Shown piece by piece: positions 29,866-38,059 of a stretch of DNA of 64,000 bases; position 1 is the stretch's first letter, and every line of letters begins with the position of its first letter. Both the position numbers and the translations under genes were made by a program. Under the pieces are notes generated by a model, which worked only from the letters and a program-made list of their open reading frames with translations, was not told the DNA's origin and did not search any database. This DNA comes from Pseudomonas sp. FeN3W (GTDB lineage: Bacteria; Pseudomonadota; Gammaproteobacteria; Pseudomonadales; Pseudomonadaceae), in assembly GCA_030263805.2 (NCBI GenBank), contig CP136010.1, positions 3,239,001 to 3,303,000 on the forward strand, given 5' to 3'.

Positions 29866-29900
29866 CAAAAAAGCCCCGCGCGGCTTGCGCCGGCGGGGCT
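29866..29900 (-). terminator. metK terminator
   Basis: On the minus strand, AGCCCCGC (29893-29900) pairs with GCGGGGCT (29872-29879), followed by T6. It begins 20 bp after the metK stop. Confidence 0.88.
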
Positions 29901-29919
29901 TCTTGTCAGGTGGTCGCGC

Positions 29920-31110
29920 TTACAGCCCGGCAGCGGCACGCAAGGCGTCGGCCTTGTCGGTCTTTTCCCAGGTGAAGGCGGTGAAGGTGTCGGCACCCAC
30001 CGTCATCTCGTACGGGTTGCGACCGAAGTGGCCGTAGGCCGCGGTGGCCTTGTACATCGGGTGCAGCAGGTCGAGCATGCGGGTGATCGCGTAAGGACGC
30101 AGATCGAAATGCTCGCGGACCAGGGCGATGATCTTGTCGTCGCTGAGCTTGCCGGTGCCGAAGGTGTTCAGCGAGATGGAGGTCGGCTGGGCCACGCCGA
30201 TGGCGTAGGACACCTGAATCTCGCAGCGATCGGCGAGGCCGGCGGCGACGATGTTCTTCGCCACGTAGCGGCCGGCATAGGCGGCGCTGCGGTCGACCTT
30301 GGACGGGTCCTTGCCGGAGAACGCGCCACCGCCGTGGCGGGCCATGCCGCCGTAGGTGTCGACGATGATCTTGCGCCCGGTCAGGCCGCAGTCACCCACC
30401 GGGCCGCCGATGACGAACTGGCCGGTCGGGTTGATGTGGTATTGGGTGTCCTTGTGCAGCAGCTCGGCCGGCAGGCTGTGCTTGATGATCAGCTCCATCA
30501 CCGCTTCGCGCAGGTCGCTCTGCTTGACTTCCGGGTTGTGCTGGGTGGACAGCACGATGGCGTCGATGCCGGCGACCTTGCCGTTCTCGTAGCGGCAGGT
30601 GACCTGGCTCTTGGCGTCCGGGCGCAGCCATGGCAGCAGGCCGTTCTTCCGTGCTTCGGCCTGGCGTTCGACCAGGGCGTGGGAGAAGCGGATCGGCGCC
30701 GGCATCAGCACGTCGGTTTCGTTGCTGGCGTAGCCGAACATCAGGCCCTGATCACCGGCACCCTGGTCTTCCGGCTTGGTGCGGTCGACGCCCTGGGCGA
30801 TGTCCACCGACTGCTTGCCGATGATGTTGATGATGCCGCAGGTGGCGCCGTCGAAACCGACTTCCGAGCTGTTGTAGCCGATGTCGACGATGACGTCGCG
30901 CACCAGTTGTTCCAGATCGACCCAGGCCGAAGTGGTGACTTCACCGGCAACGATCGCCACACCGGTCTTGACCATGGTTTCGCAGGCCACGCGGGCATGC
31001 TTGTCCTCGGCGATGATGGCGTCGAGCACCGCATCGGAGATCTGGTCGGCGATCTTGTCCGGATGCCCTTCGGACACGGACTCGGAGGTAAAAATCGAGT
31101 ATTCGCTCAT
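29920..31110 (-). CDS. metK: S-adenosylmethionine synthetase MetK
   Basis: Makes SAM from methionine and ATP. It has 396 residues with all three signature regions: GHPDKIADQISDAVLDAI, GAGDQGLMFGYA, and GGGAFSGKDPSKVDRSAAY. AGGAAA precedes the ATG. It lies 14 bp after the stop of the ArsR-methyltransferase gene, so the two form one operon. A strong terminator follows. Confidence 0.97.
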   Translation of the reverse strand: MSEYSIFTSESVSEGHPDKIADQISDAVLDAIIAEDKHARVACETMVKTGVAIVAGEVTTSAWVDLEQLVRDVIVDIGYNSSEVGFDGATCGIINIIGKQSVDIAQGVDRTKPEDQGAGDQGLMFGYASNETDVLMPAPIRFSHALVERQAEARKNGLLPWLRPDAKSQVTCRYENGKVAGIDAIVLSTQHNPEVKQSDLREAVMELIIKHSLPAELLHKDTQYHINPTGQFVIGGPVGDCGLTGRKIIVDTYGGMARHGGGAFSGKDPSKVDRSAAYAGRYVAKNIVAAGLADRCEIQVSYAIGVAQPTSISLNTFGTGKLSDDKIIALVREHFDLRPYAITRMLDLLHPMYKATAAYGHFGRNPYEMTVGADTFTAFTWEKTDKADALRAAAGL

Positions 31111-31124
31111 CTATCGGTTTCCTA

Positions 31125-32126
31125 TTACCGGTGGGTGAGTCGGTCGTCAGGGGCGGACCGGGAAAAGTACCGGGCCTGGATCTGAAAACCGTTCTTCAAG
31201 CCAATGTAGAGGCTCTCGCCGGGCGTGAGCCCCGCGGCATCGGCCCAACGGGCCAGATCGTCCTGTTCGAAGCCCAGCCAGAGATCGCCGCAGGCCTCCC
31301 TGGCCCAACTCTGGTTGTGGCTGCACAGCTCCGTGACCAGCAGACTGCCGCCCGCGTTCACCAGCCGTGCCAGTTGTTTGATCGCCTCGCCGGGCGCCGC
31401 CAGGTGATGCAGCACCATGTTCAGCACCACACAGTCGGCCGGCGGGCAGTCGTCGTGCAGTGCGTCGGCGAGCTTCAGCTCGACGTTTGTCAGCCCCGCT
31501 TCCTGACAGCGCGCACGCGCCAGGTCGAGCATGGCTGGGCTGTTGTCCAGCGCCACTACGTGTGCGAAGCGCCGCGCCAGCTCCGGCAGGAAGCTGCCAT
31601 CACCAGGGCCGACTTCCAGTGCGGTGGCGCTGGCATCGAAGTTCAGCACATCGAGCAAGGCCACCACATTGTCGCGATATTGCGGCAGGCCGGCGATCAG
31701 GTCCTGGCGGGCCTGGAAGCTGTCAGCCATGCGCGCGAAGAAGTCCTCGCTGGCGGCGCTGCGCTGGGCATGCACGGCGGTGATGCGGGCTTCGATCTCG
31801 CGCGGCAGCTGCAACCGATCGGCTTCCTCGAGCAGCGCTGCGTGCAGCTTGCCGCCGGGGCTGTCGACCTGCGGCAGGCTGCGCCGGTAGAACACCGCGT
31901 TGCCTTCGCGGCGGGTCGCCAGCAGCCCGGCCTGGGTCAGCACCTTGAGGTGGTGGCTCATGCCCGACTGGCCGATGGCGAAGATCTGCGCCAGCTCCAG
32001 TACGCCGAACGAATCGTTGGCCAGCGCCCGCAGTACATTCAGACGCAATGCATCGCCGCCGGCCTTGCACAGGGCGGCGAGCGAATCACTGGCGTCGAAA
32101 CGGATCTGTGGCATGCGCAGGCTCAT
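31125..32126 (-). CDS. ArsR-family regulator fused to a SAM-dependent methyltransferase domain (SahR-like)
   Basis: A 333-residue fusion. Residues about 10-95 are an ArsR winged helix (ANDSFGVLELAQIFAIGQSGMSHHLKVLTQAGLLATRREGN). Residues about 150-310 are a class I methyltransferase with SAM motif ALEVGPGDGSFLPELA, acidic motif ALDNSPAMLD and VLNMVLHHLAAP. ArsR regulators of this type (SahR) are known to sense S-adenosylhomocysteine and control metK/ahcY genes in Proteobacteria. The operon with metK and the large palindrome just upstream support that role. I infer the methyltransferase fold serves as ligand sensor. An ATG four codons downstream is an alternative start. Confidence 0.85.
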   Translation of the reverse strand: MSLRMPQIRFDASDSLAALCKAGGDALRLNVLRALANDSFGVLELAQIFAIGQSGMSHHLKVLTQAGLLATRREGNAVFYRRSLPQVDSPGGKLHAALLEEADRLQLPREIEARITAVHAQRSAASEDFFARMADSFQARQDLIAGLPQYRDNVVALLDVLNFDASATALEVGPGDGSFLPELARRFAHVVALDNSPAMLDLARARCQEAGLTNVELKLADALHDDCPPADCVVLNMVLHHLAAPGEAIKQLARLVNAGGSLLVTELCSHNQSWAREACGDLWLGFEQDDLARWADAAGLTPGESLYIGLKNGFQIQARYFSRSAPDDRLTHR

Positions 32127-32135
32127 AAGCCGCGC

Positions 32136-32164
32136 AGTCTAGTCGGTCACTTTTCGTACAGCAA
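32136..32164 (-). promoter_or_regulatory. Candidate promoter of the sahR-like/metK operon
   Basis: On the minus strand, TTGCTG (32159-32164), 17-bp spacer, TAGACT (32136-32141). The -35 box overlaps the inner edge of the palindrome at 32162-32197. The start codon is only 9 bp past the -10, implying a very short leader or use of the ATG four codons further in. Confidence 0.5.
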
Positions 32165-32197
32165 GGGCAATATCAAAAAGTTTTGATATTGCCCTTG
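32162..32197. promoter_or_regulatory. Perfect 36-bp palindrome, probable SahR-type operator
   Basis: CAAGGGCAATATCAAAA, spacer AG, then its exact complement: 17-bp arms without mismatch. The centre ATATCAAAA/TTTTGATAT is AT-rich and typical of ArsR-type operators. It ends 36 bp before the ArsR-methyltransferase start and 11 bp after the stop of the LysE-type gene. No T run follows on either strand, so operator is favoured over terminator. Confidence 0.7.
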
Positions 32198-32208
32198 TGG
32201 GTGCAGGG

Positions 32209-32811
32209 TTACTGCAGCAGGCGGGACAATCCAAGGGTGCAGGACACCAGGCCGAGGCCGATGAGGAAGTAGTTCGGCAGGATATCCAGCAGGCGCTGGA
32301 TCGGCCCTTCGTCGGCCAGACGGCGCGAGAGCAGGCTGTAAGCGAGCAGGATGCTCAGATCGATCACCGCCCAGATCACGATGAGCACCGTCGCCTGTGG
32401 CGCGAACGGTTGCGCGGGCAGGATGAAGCCGGGGAGGAAGGCGAGAAAGAACAGGATGTCCTTCGGGTTGGACAGGCCCACGGCCATCGCCCGCCAGAAA
32501 TAATGCGCCTCGCTGCGCTTGGGTGTGGCGGCCTCGCTACGTCCGCCACAGAGGCTGTCGCAACCCAGCCAGATCAGGTACAGGCCGCCAAGGATCTGCC
32601 CGGCTTCGAGCACCAGCGGGTCGAGGTCCAGCGCCAGGTAGATCATCACCAGCGCGGCGATCATCAGGATCTGCGCAGACAGCGCACCGCCGAGAATCGT
32701 CCACAGCGGCCAGCGCCGGCGCGCATCGGATACCACCAGTGCGACCACCGGTCCGGGGGAGGCGATCAGCAGGGCGACTGCCGCGGCGAAGGCGAGATAG
32801 GTAGCGTTCAT
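32209..32811 (-). CDS. LysE/RhtB family amino-acid exporter
   Basis: A 200-residue inner-membrane protein with about six helices and the LysE-family N-terminal ASPGPVVALVVSDA motif and GLSNPKDILFFLAFLPGF segment. The family exports amino acids such as lysine, arginine, homoserine or threonine. Its ATG overlaps the stop of the upstream oxygenase gene (ATGA), so the two are translationally coupled. This implies export of the oxygenase substrate or product. Confidence 0.9.
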   Translation of the reverse strand: MNATYLAFAAAVALLIASPGPVVALVVSDARRRWPLWTILGGALSAQILMIAALVMIYLALDLDPLVLEAGQILGGLYLIWLGCDSLCGGRSEAATPKRSEAHYFWRAMAVGLSNPKDILFFLAFLPGFILPAQPFAPQATVLIVIWAVIDLSILLAYSLLSRRLADEGPIQRLLDILPNYFLIGLGLVSCTLGLSRLLQ

Positions 32812-33704
32812 AGTTCGGTCACCAGGCCGAACACCCGGCTGCGTTTGCCCAGGCGCTCGGCATAGAAGTTCGGATTGGTGATGGCGAAGGCGCGCTGGAT
32901 CCAGCGGTCGCTGCCGTCGAAGCGTGCACTGAAGGGGCTGCGCGCGTGAGCGGTGCGGCGATTGTCGATGATCAGCATGTCGCCACGATTCAGCCGCACC
33001 GGCTCGACCACCTCCCAGGCGATGGTGCGCAGCTTGTCCATCAGTTGCTGGGCGCGGCTGCTGAAGGCCAGCATGAAGTGCGGGTCGAAGCGGAAGAACG
33101 GCGCATTCGGGTCGCCATAGAGGATGGTCTGGTGGCGATTGATGTCGATGCGCTGGTTCTTTTCGGTGGGGCCGTAATCGGACAGGAAGTTGTACGGCTC
33201 GGTGAGGAAGAACGCCTGCTCTTCGAAGGTAAGTCGCTCGAGAATGCGCTCGATCGAGGCGATATAGGTGACCGCCTCGGCGTCCGGGTCCTGGCGCAGG
33301 CAGAGCAGCACCAGATAGTCGGGCAGTACGGCGTGGAAAGCGTTTTCCGTGTGCAGGTCCAGTTCGGTGTCGAAACTGTCCGACGTCGCGCCGCGGGAAT
33401 GCGCCTGCTGCGGGAAGAAGTTGTTGACGATGCAGCCCTCGGACTCCTGCAGATAGCCGATCGGTTCGCCGAGCAGGGCGGTGGCCTGCAGCAGAAGACG
33501 CTCGCTGCTGTCGTCGGGTTTGCAGAGGTGCTCGCGGCTCAGCGGCGTTGGCGGGATGTCGCCAATGGGCAGGCTTTCGAGGGTCATGAAGCCTTTCTTG
33601 TTGCCGAACAGCCTGAAATTGATGATCTGGCCGATCTGCTCATGCTGCAGCGCGCTTTTCTCTACCGCATTGGCCAGGAGCGTCTCGTAGTATTTGTTCT
33701 GCAT
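32808..33704 (-). CDS. 2-oxoglutarate/Fe(II)-dependent oxygenase, amino-acid hydroxylase-like (clavaminate synthase/VioC group)
   Basis: A 298-residue enzyme of the TauD/clavaminate-synthase-like superfamily. Iron ligands are His118 and Glu120 (LDLHTENAFH) and His253 (RRTAHARSPF). Arg267 and Arg271 (SDRWIQRAFA) sit where VioC-type enzymes bind 2-oxoglutarate. The HxE form, instead of HxD, is typical of free-amino-acid hydroxylases (arginine, lysine, asparagine). It has AGGAAAGGA before the ATG, overlaps the exporter gene, and is divergent from a LysR gene. Substrate cannot be read from sequence; a basic amino acid is my guess. Confidence 0.82.
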   Translation of the reverse strand: MQNKYYETLLANAVEKSALQHEQIGQIINFRLFGNKKGFMTLESLPIGDIPPTPLSREHLCKPDDSSERLLLQATALLGEPIGYLQESEGCIVNNFFPQQAHSRGATSDSFDTELDLHTENAFHAVLPDYLVLLCLRQDPDAEAVTYIASIERILERLTFEEQAFFLTEPYNFLSDYGPTEKNQRIDINRHQTILYGDPNAPFFRFDPHFMLAFSSRAQQLMDKLRTIAWEVVEPVRLNRGDMLIIDNRRTAHARSPFSARFDGSDRWIQRAFAITNPNFYAERLGKRSRVFGLVTEL

Positions 33705-33848
33705 GGCATCCTTTCCTGAGTTTTTATTGGTGTGCGTGCGCGTTGAGGGAATGCAGAACCTGGCCCGTAACCCATTGCTGGCGCAGTATTGGGATGCTGG
33801 AAAAAATTGGAAAATGGAAAAAACAACCCCTAAGGATGAGTTTTAGTC

Positions 33849-34787
33849 ATGCCGGATCCGGTTGTCGCAGCGCCACGCATGCCACCGCTCTATGCCTTGC
33901 GCGCCTTCGAGGTGGCGGCGCGTTTCGGCTCGTTCACCCAGGCCGCGCAGAGCCTGTTCATCACGCAGAGTGCGGTCAGCCGGCACGTGAAGACGCTGGA
34001 GGAACATCTGGGCTGCCAGCTGTTCGAGCGGCACGGCTCGCGTCTGACGCTGACCGATGCCGGACGACTGCTGGCGCAGGAGCTGAAGATCGGTTTTCGT
34101 ACCATCGAAAACGCCTGCGTCGCGGTGACCCGTCAGCGCGGTGCGTTGCGCCTGAAGGCGCCGTCGACCCTGACCATGCGCTGGTTGCTGGGCACGCTGG
34201 AAGGCTTTCATATGGCCAATCCGCAGAACCGTGTGCAGCTGACCAGCGCCTGGATGGATCTGGACGCGGTGGATTTCAGTAGCGAGCCGTTCGACTGCGC
34301 AATTTTGCTCGGTAACGGCGGTTTCCCCGCTGATTGGCGACGGGTGAAGCTGTTCGACGAGTGGCTGGTGCCGGTCTGTGCCCCCGAACTGCTTGGCACT
34401 ACGGCCTGGACCACGCAGCGGCTGGGCGAGGCCGAGCTGATCCATCCCTCGCGGGACTGCCGCGACTGGCGGCGCTGGCTGCAGCGTACCGGGCGCGCGG
34501 ATCAGATCGCCTGGCAGCAGGGCAAGCTGTTCGACACCCTCGAGTTGGGCATCTCCGCAGCGGCGCAGGGGCATGGCGTATCGATCGGCGACCTGGCGCT
34601 GGTTGGCGCCGAGCTGCAGCGCGGCAGTCTGGTGCTGCCGTTCCATCAGGCGGTGAAGTCCGGCGACAGCTATTACCTGGTCTGGCCCGGTGGCGGCGAT
34701 GAGTCGGCGACCCTGATGCGCATGAGCGATTACCTGCTCGAACACCTGCCGGACGTGACCAGTCAGGGTGTCGAGCTGTTGGATTGA
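33849..34787 (+). CDS. LysR-family transcriptional regulator (GcvA-like)
   Basis: A 312-residue regulator with an N-terminal helix-turn-helix (LRAFEVAARFGSFTQAAQSLFITQSAVSRHVKTLEE) and a LysR substrate-binding domain of the GcvA type (LKAPSTLTMRWLLGTLEGFH). AAGGATGAG lies before the ATG. It is divergent from the oxygenase-exporter pair with a 144-bp shared region, the classic layout for control of those genes by their metabolite. The leader carries repeated GGAAAA and an A-rich AAAAACAA motif. Confidence 0.9.
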   Translation: MPDPVVAAPRMPPLYALRAFEVAARFGSFTQAAQSLFITQSAVSRHVKTLEEHLGCQLFERHGSRLTLTDAGRLLAQELKIGFRTIENACVAVTRQRGALRLKAPSTLTMRWLLGTLEGFHMANPQNRVQLTSAWMDLDAVDFSSEPFDCAILLGNGGFPADWRRVKLFDEWLVPVCAPELLGTTAWTTQRLGEAELIHPSRDCRDWRRWLQRTGRADQIAWQQGKLFDTLELGISAAAQGHGVSIGDLALVGAELQRGSLVLPFHQAVKSGDSYYLVWPGGGDESATLMRMSDYLLEHLPDVTSQGVELLD

Positions 34788-34795
34788 GCGTGTGG

Positions 34796-34853
34796 GGCGG
34801 CCATTCAGTCATTGCCCCGGCCACCCTCGGTAGGGGAAAATGGCCGCCTTTTT
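34796..34853 (+). terminator. Long-stem terminator after the LysR gene, in front of tktA
   Basis: A perfect 10-bp stem GGCGGCCATT (34796-34805) / AATGGCCGCC (34839-34848) is followed by T5. The 33-nt loop contains a second CCCC/GGGG pairing. It starts 8 bp after the LysR stop and ends about 20 bp before the tktA ribosome binding site, so it could also act on a tktA transcript if that begins upstream. Confidence 0.75.
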
Positions 34854-34881
34854 CTACGTACACCCCGCAGGAGATTCAGCG

Positions 34882-36879
34882 ATGCCCAGCCGTCGTGAGC
34901 GAGCCAATGCCATCCGCGCCCTCAGCATGGATGCTGTGCAGAAAGCCAACAGCGGCCACCCGGGTGCCCCCATGGGCATGGCGGACATCGCCGAAGTGCT
35001 CTGGCGCGATCATCTGAAGCACAGCCCGACCAACCCGCAGTGGGCCGACCGCGACCGCTTCGTGCTGTCCAACGGCCATGGCTCGATGCTGATCTACTCG
35101 CTGCTGCACCTGACCGGCTACGACCTGTCCATCGATGACCTGAAGAACTTCCGCCAGCTGCACAGCAAGACCCCGGGCCATCCGGAGTTCGGCTACACCG
35201 CCGGCGTCGAGACCACCACCGGTCCGCTCGGTCAGGGTCTGGCCAACGCCGTCGGTTTCGCCGTGGCCGAGAAGGTCATGGCGGCGCAGTTCAACCGCCC
35301 CGGCCACAACATCGTCGACCACAACACCTACGTGTTCCTTGGCGACGGCTGCATGATGGAGGGCATCAGCCACGAGGTCTGCTCGCTGGCCGGCACCCTG
35401 GGCCTGAACAAGCTGATCGCCTTCTACGACGACAATGGCATCTCCATCGACGGCGAAGTGCACGGCTGGTTCACCGATGACACCCCGCGGCGCTTCGAGG
35501 CCTATGGTTGGCAGGTGATCCGCAATGTCGACGGCCATGACGCCGACGAGATCCAGATGGCCCTGGAAACCGCGCGCAAGAGTGACCGCCCGACGCTGAT
35601 CTGCTGCAAGACCATCATCGGCTTCGGCTCGCCGAACAAGCAGGGCAAGGAAGAATCCCACGGCGCCGCCCTCGGCGATGCGGAGATCGCCCTGACCCGC
35701 GAGGCGCTGGGCTGGAATCACCCGCCGTTCGAAATCCCCGCCGAGATCTACGCCGAGTGGGACGCCAAGCAGAAGGGTGCCGACGCCGAGAACGAATGGA
35801 ACAAGCGTTTCGCCGCCTACGAGAGCGAATTCCCGGCGCTGGCCGCCGAGTTCAAGCGGCGCATGGCGGGCGAGCTGCCGGCCGACTTCGCCGAGAAGGC
35901 CAGCGAGTTCATCCGTGAAGTCGCGACCAAGGGCGAGACCATCGCCAGCCGCAAGGCCAGCCAGAATTGCCTGAACGCCTTCGGCCCGCTGCTGCCGGAA
36001 CTGCTCGGCGGCTCGGCGGACCTGGCCGGCTCCAACCTGACCCTGTGGAAGGGCTGCAAGCCGGTGGTGCAGGAAGACGCCTCGGGCAACTACATGTACT
36101 ACGGTGTGCGCGAGTTCGGCATGGCCGCGATCATGAACGGCGTCGCCCTGCACGGCGGCCTGATTCCCTACGGCGCGACCTTCCTGATGTTCATGGAATA
36201 CGCGCGCAACGCCGTGCGCATGTCCGCGCTGATGAAGCAGCGCGTGCTCTACGTGTTCACCCACGACTCCATCGGCCTCGGCGAAGACGGTCCGACCCAC
36301 CAGCCGATCGAGCAGTTGACCAGCCTGCGCACCACGCCGAACCTGGACACCTGGCGCCCGGCCGATACCGTCGAGTCCGCGGTGGCCTGGAAGCACGCGG
36401 TCGAGCGCAAGGACGGCCCGAGCGCGCTGATCTTCTCGCGGCAGAACCTGCCGTTCCATGTGCGTGATAACGAAACCGAAGCAGCCATCGCCCGCGGCGG
36501 TTACATCCTGAAGAACTGCGCCGGCGAGCCGGAACTGATCCTGATCGCCACCGGTTCGGAAGTCAGCCTGGCGGTGCAGGCCGCCGACAAGCTGGCCGAG
36601 CAGGGGCGCAAGGTGCGCGTCGTTTCGATGCCGTGCACCAGCGTGTTCGATGCCCAGGATGCCGCCTACAAGCAACAGGTGCTGCCGGTGGAAGTCGGTG
36701 CGCGCATCGCCATCGAGGCGGCGCATGCGGACTACTGGTACAAGTACGTCGGCCTCGACGGTCGCATCATCGGCATGACCACCTATGGTGAGTCGGCGCC
36801 GGCCAACCAGCTGTTCGAGGAATTCGGCTTCACCGTCGACAACATCCTCGCCGTCGCCGAAGAGCTGCTGGAAGACTGA
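34882..36879 (+). CDS. tktA: Transketolase
   Basis: Thiamine-diphosphate enzyme of the pentose phosphate and Calvin-type interconversions, 665 residues. Motifs: SGHPGAPMGMA, the TPP-binding GDGCMMEGISHEVCSLAG...DDNGISIDG, and the pyrimidine domain REFGMAAIMNGVALHGG, HDSIGLGEDGPTHQPIEQL. AGGAG precedes ATG 34882. First gene of the tktA-epd-pgk series, the order known from other pseudomonads. Confidence 0.97.
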   Translation: MPSRRERANAIRALSMDAVQKANSGHPGAPMGMADIAEVLWRDHLKHSPTNPQWADRDRFVLSNGHGSMLIYSLLHLTGYDLSIDDLKNFRQLHSKTPGHPEFGYTAGVETTTGPLGQGLANAVGFAVAEKVMAAQFNRPGHNIVDHNTYVFLGDGCMMEGISHEVCSLAGTLGLNKLIAFYDDNGISIDGEVHGWFTDDTPRRFEAYGWQVIRNVDGHDADEIQMALETARKSDRPTLICCKTIIGFGSPNKQGKEESHGAALGDAEIALTREALGWNHPPFEIPAEIYAEWDAKQKGADAENEWNKRFAAYESEFPALAAEFKRRMAGELPADFAEKASEFIREVATKGETIASRKASQNCLNAFGPLLPELLGGSADLAGSNLTLWKGCKPVVQEDASGNYMYYGVREFGMAAIMNGVALHGGLIPYGATFLMFMEYARNAVRMSALMKQRVLYVFTHDSIGLGEDGPTHQPIEQLTSLRTTPNLDTWRPADTVESAVAWKHAVERKDGPSALIFSRQNLPFHVRDNETEAAIARGGYILKNCAGEPELILIATGSEVSLAVQAADKLAEQGRKVRVVSMPCTSVFDAQDAAYKQQVLPVEVGARIAIEAAHADYWYKYVGLDGRIIGMTTYGESAPANQLFEEFGFTVDNILAVAEELLED

Positions 36880-36883
36880 ACCG

Positions 36884-36956
36884 AGCGACAAGCTGCAAGC
36901 CTCAAGCCGCAAGTAAAAGCGGTGCGGATTGGCTTGCAGCTTGAAGCTTGTCGCTT
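36884..36956. repeat. Imperfect inverted repeat built of AAGCTTG-like heptamers between tktA and epd
   Basis: The left arm AGCGACAAGCTGCAAGCC (36884-36901) and the right arm (36932-36955) are complementary except that the right arm holds one extra 7-bp unit, AAGCTTG. More heptamers (CAAGCCG) extend the left side. It occupies nearly the whole intergenic gap and ends next to the GGAG of epd. Similar heptamer arrays occur scattered in Pseudomonas genomes, to my knowledge. Confidence 0.75.
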
Positions 36957-36967
36957 GGAGCTGGCGA

Positions 36968-38011
36968 ATGCCTGACCGCCCCTATCGCGTCGCCCTCAAC
37001 GGCTACGGCCGCATCGGCCGTTGCGTGCTGCGTGCCTTCTATGAGCGTGGCGCCGCCTTCGATTTTCAGTTCGTTGCCCTCAACGATCTGGCCGACATGG
37101 CCAGCCTTGAATACCTCACCCGCTTCGACTCCACCCATGGCCGTTTCCCTGGCGAGGTCAGCGTGGACGGCGATTGCCTGCACCTCAACGGACACTGCGT
37201 GAAGGTGTTGCGCGAGTCGACGCCCGAGGCCATCGACTGGCGGGCGCTGGATGTCGATCTGGTGCTGGAGTGCTCGGGCGCCTACACCAGCCGTGCCGAC
37301 GGCGAACGCTTTCTCGCCGCCGGGGTACCGCGGGTGCTGTTTTCCCAGCCGATGGCCAGCGCGGCGGATGTCGATGCCACGGTGGTCATGGGCATCAATC
37401 AGCAGCAACTGACGGGCTCAGAGCGACTGGTGTCCAATGCCTCCTGCACCACCAACTGCGGCGTGCCGTTGCTCAAGCTGCTCAACGACGCGGTGGGCAT
37501 CGAATATGCCTCGATCACCACGATCCATTCGGCGATGAACGACCAGCCGGTGATCGACGCCTACCACCATGAGGATCTGCGTCGCACGCGCTCAGCCTTT
37601 CAATCGGTGATTCCGGTGTCCACCGGTCTGGCGCGCGGTATCGAACGCCTGCTCCCGGAACTCTCGGGGCGGATTCAGGCCAAAGCGGTGCGGGTGCCCA
37701 CGGTGAACGTGTCCTGTCTGGACATCACGCTGCAGACCGCTTGCGATACCGATGCGCATACGATCAACCGGGTGCTGCGCGAGGCCGCCGAAGGCGGGCC
37801 GTTGCAGGGCTTGCTGGCGTACACCGAGCTGCCCCACGCCAGCTGCGATTTCAACCACGATCCGCACTCGGCGATCGTCGACGGCAGCCTGACGCGCGCG
37901 TCAGGGCCGCGCCTGTTGAACCTGTTGGCCTGGTTCGACAACGAATGGGGTTTTGCCAATCGCATGCTCGACGTCACCGACCACTATCTGCGCGTGGCCA
38001 ATCGCAACTAG
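36968..38011 (+). CDS. epd: D-erythrose-4-phosphate dehydrogenase
   Basis: GAPDH-family dehydrogenase of 347 residues that oxidises erythrose-4-phosphate in the route to pyridoxal phosphate. NAD-binding NGYGRIGRCVLRA; catalytic Cys in SNASCTTNCGVP; C-terminal WFDNEWGFANRMLDV. GAPDH-like activity cannot be excluded, but the position between tktA and pgk matches epd. GGAG lies 7 nt before ATG 36968. Confidence 0.9.
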   Translation: MPDRPYRVALNGYGRIGRCVLRAFYERGAAFDFQFVALNDLADMASLEYLTRFDSTHGRFPGEVSVDGDCLHLNGHCVKVLRESTPEAIDWRALDVDLVLECSGAYTSRADGERFLAAGVPRVLFSQPMASAADVDATVVMGINQQQLTGSERLVSNASCTTNCGVPLLKLLNDAVGIEYASITTIHSAMNDQPVIDAYHHEDLRRTRSAFQSVIPVSTGLARGIERLLPELSGRIQAKAVRVPTVNVSCLDITLQTACDTDAHTINRVLREAAEGGPLQGLLAYTELPHASCDFNHDPHSAIVDGSLTRASGPRLLNLLAWFDNEWGFANRMLDVTDHYLRVANRN

Positions 38012-38059
38012 CACCCGCGCCTGGAACATCGCTGCTTCTCGACCTTAAGGAAGACCAAC

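Noticed and set aside
32162..32197. Palindrome as an intrinsic terminator of the oxygenase-exporter unit
   Set aside because: No T run follows on the minus strand, the spacer is only 2 nt, and it overlaps a promoter element; operator is preferred, though a dual role is not excluded.
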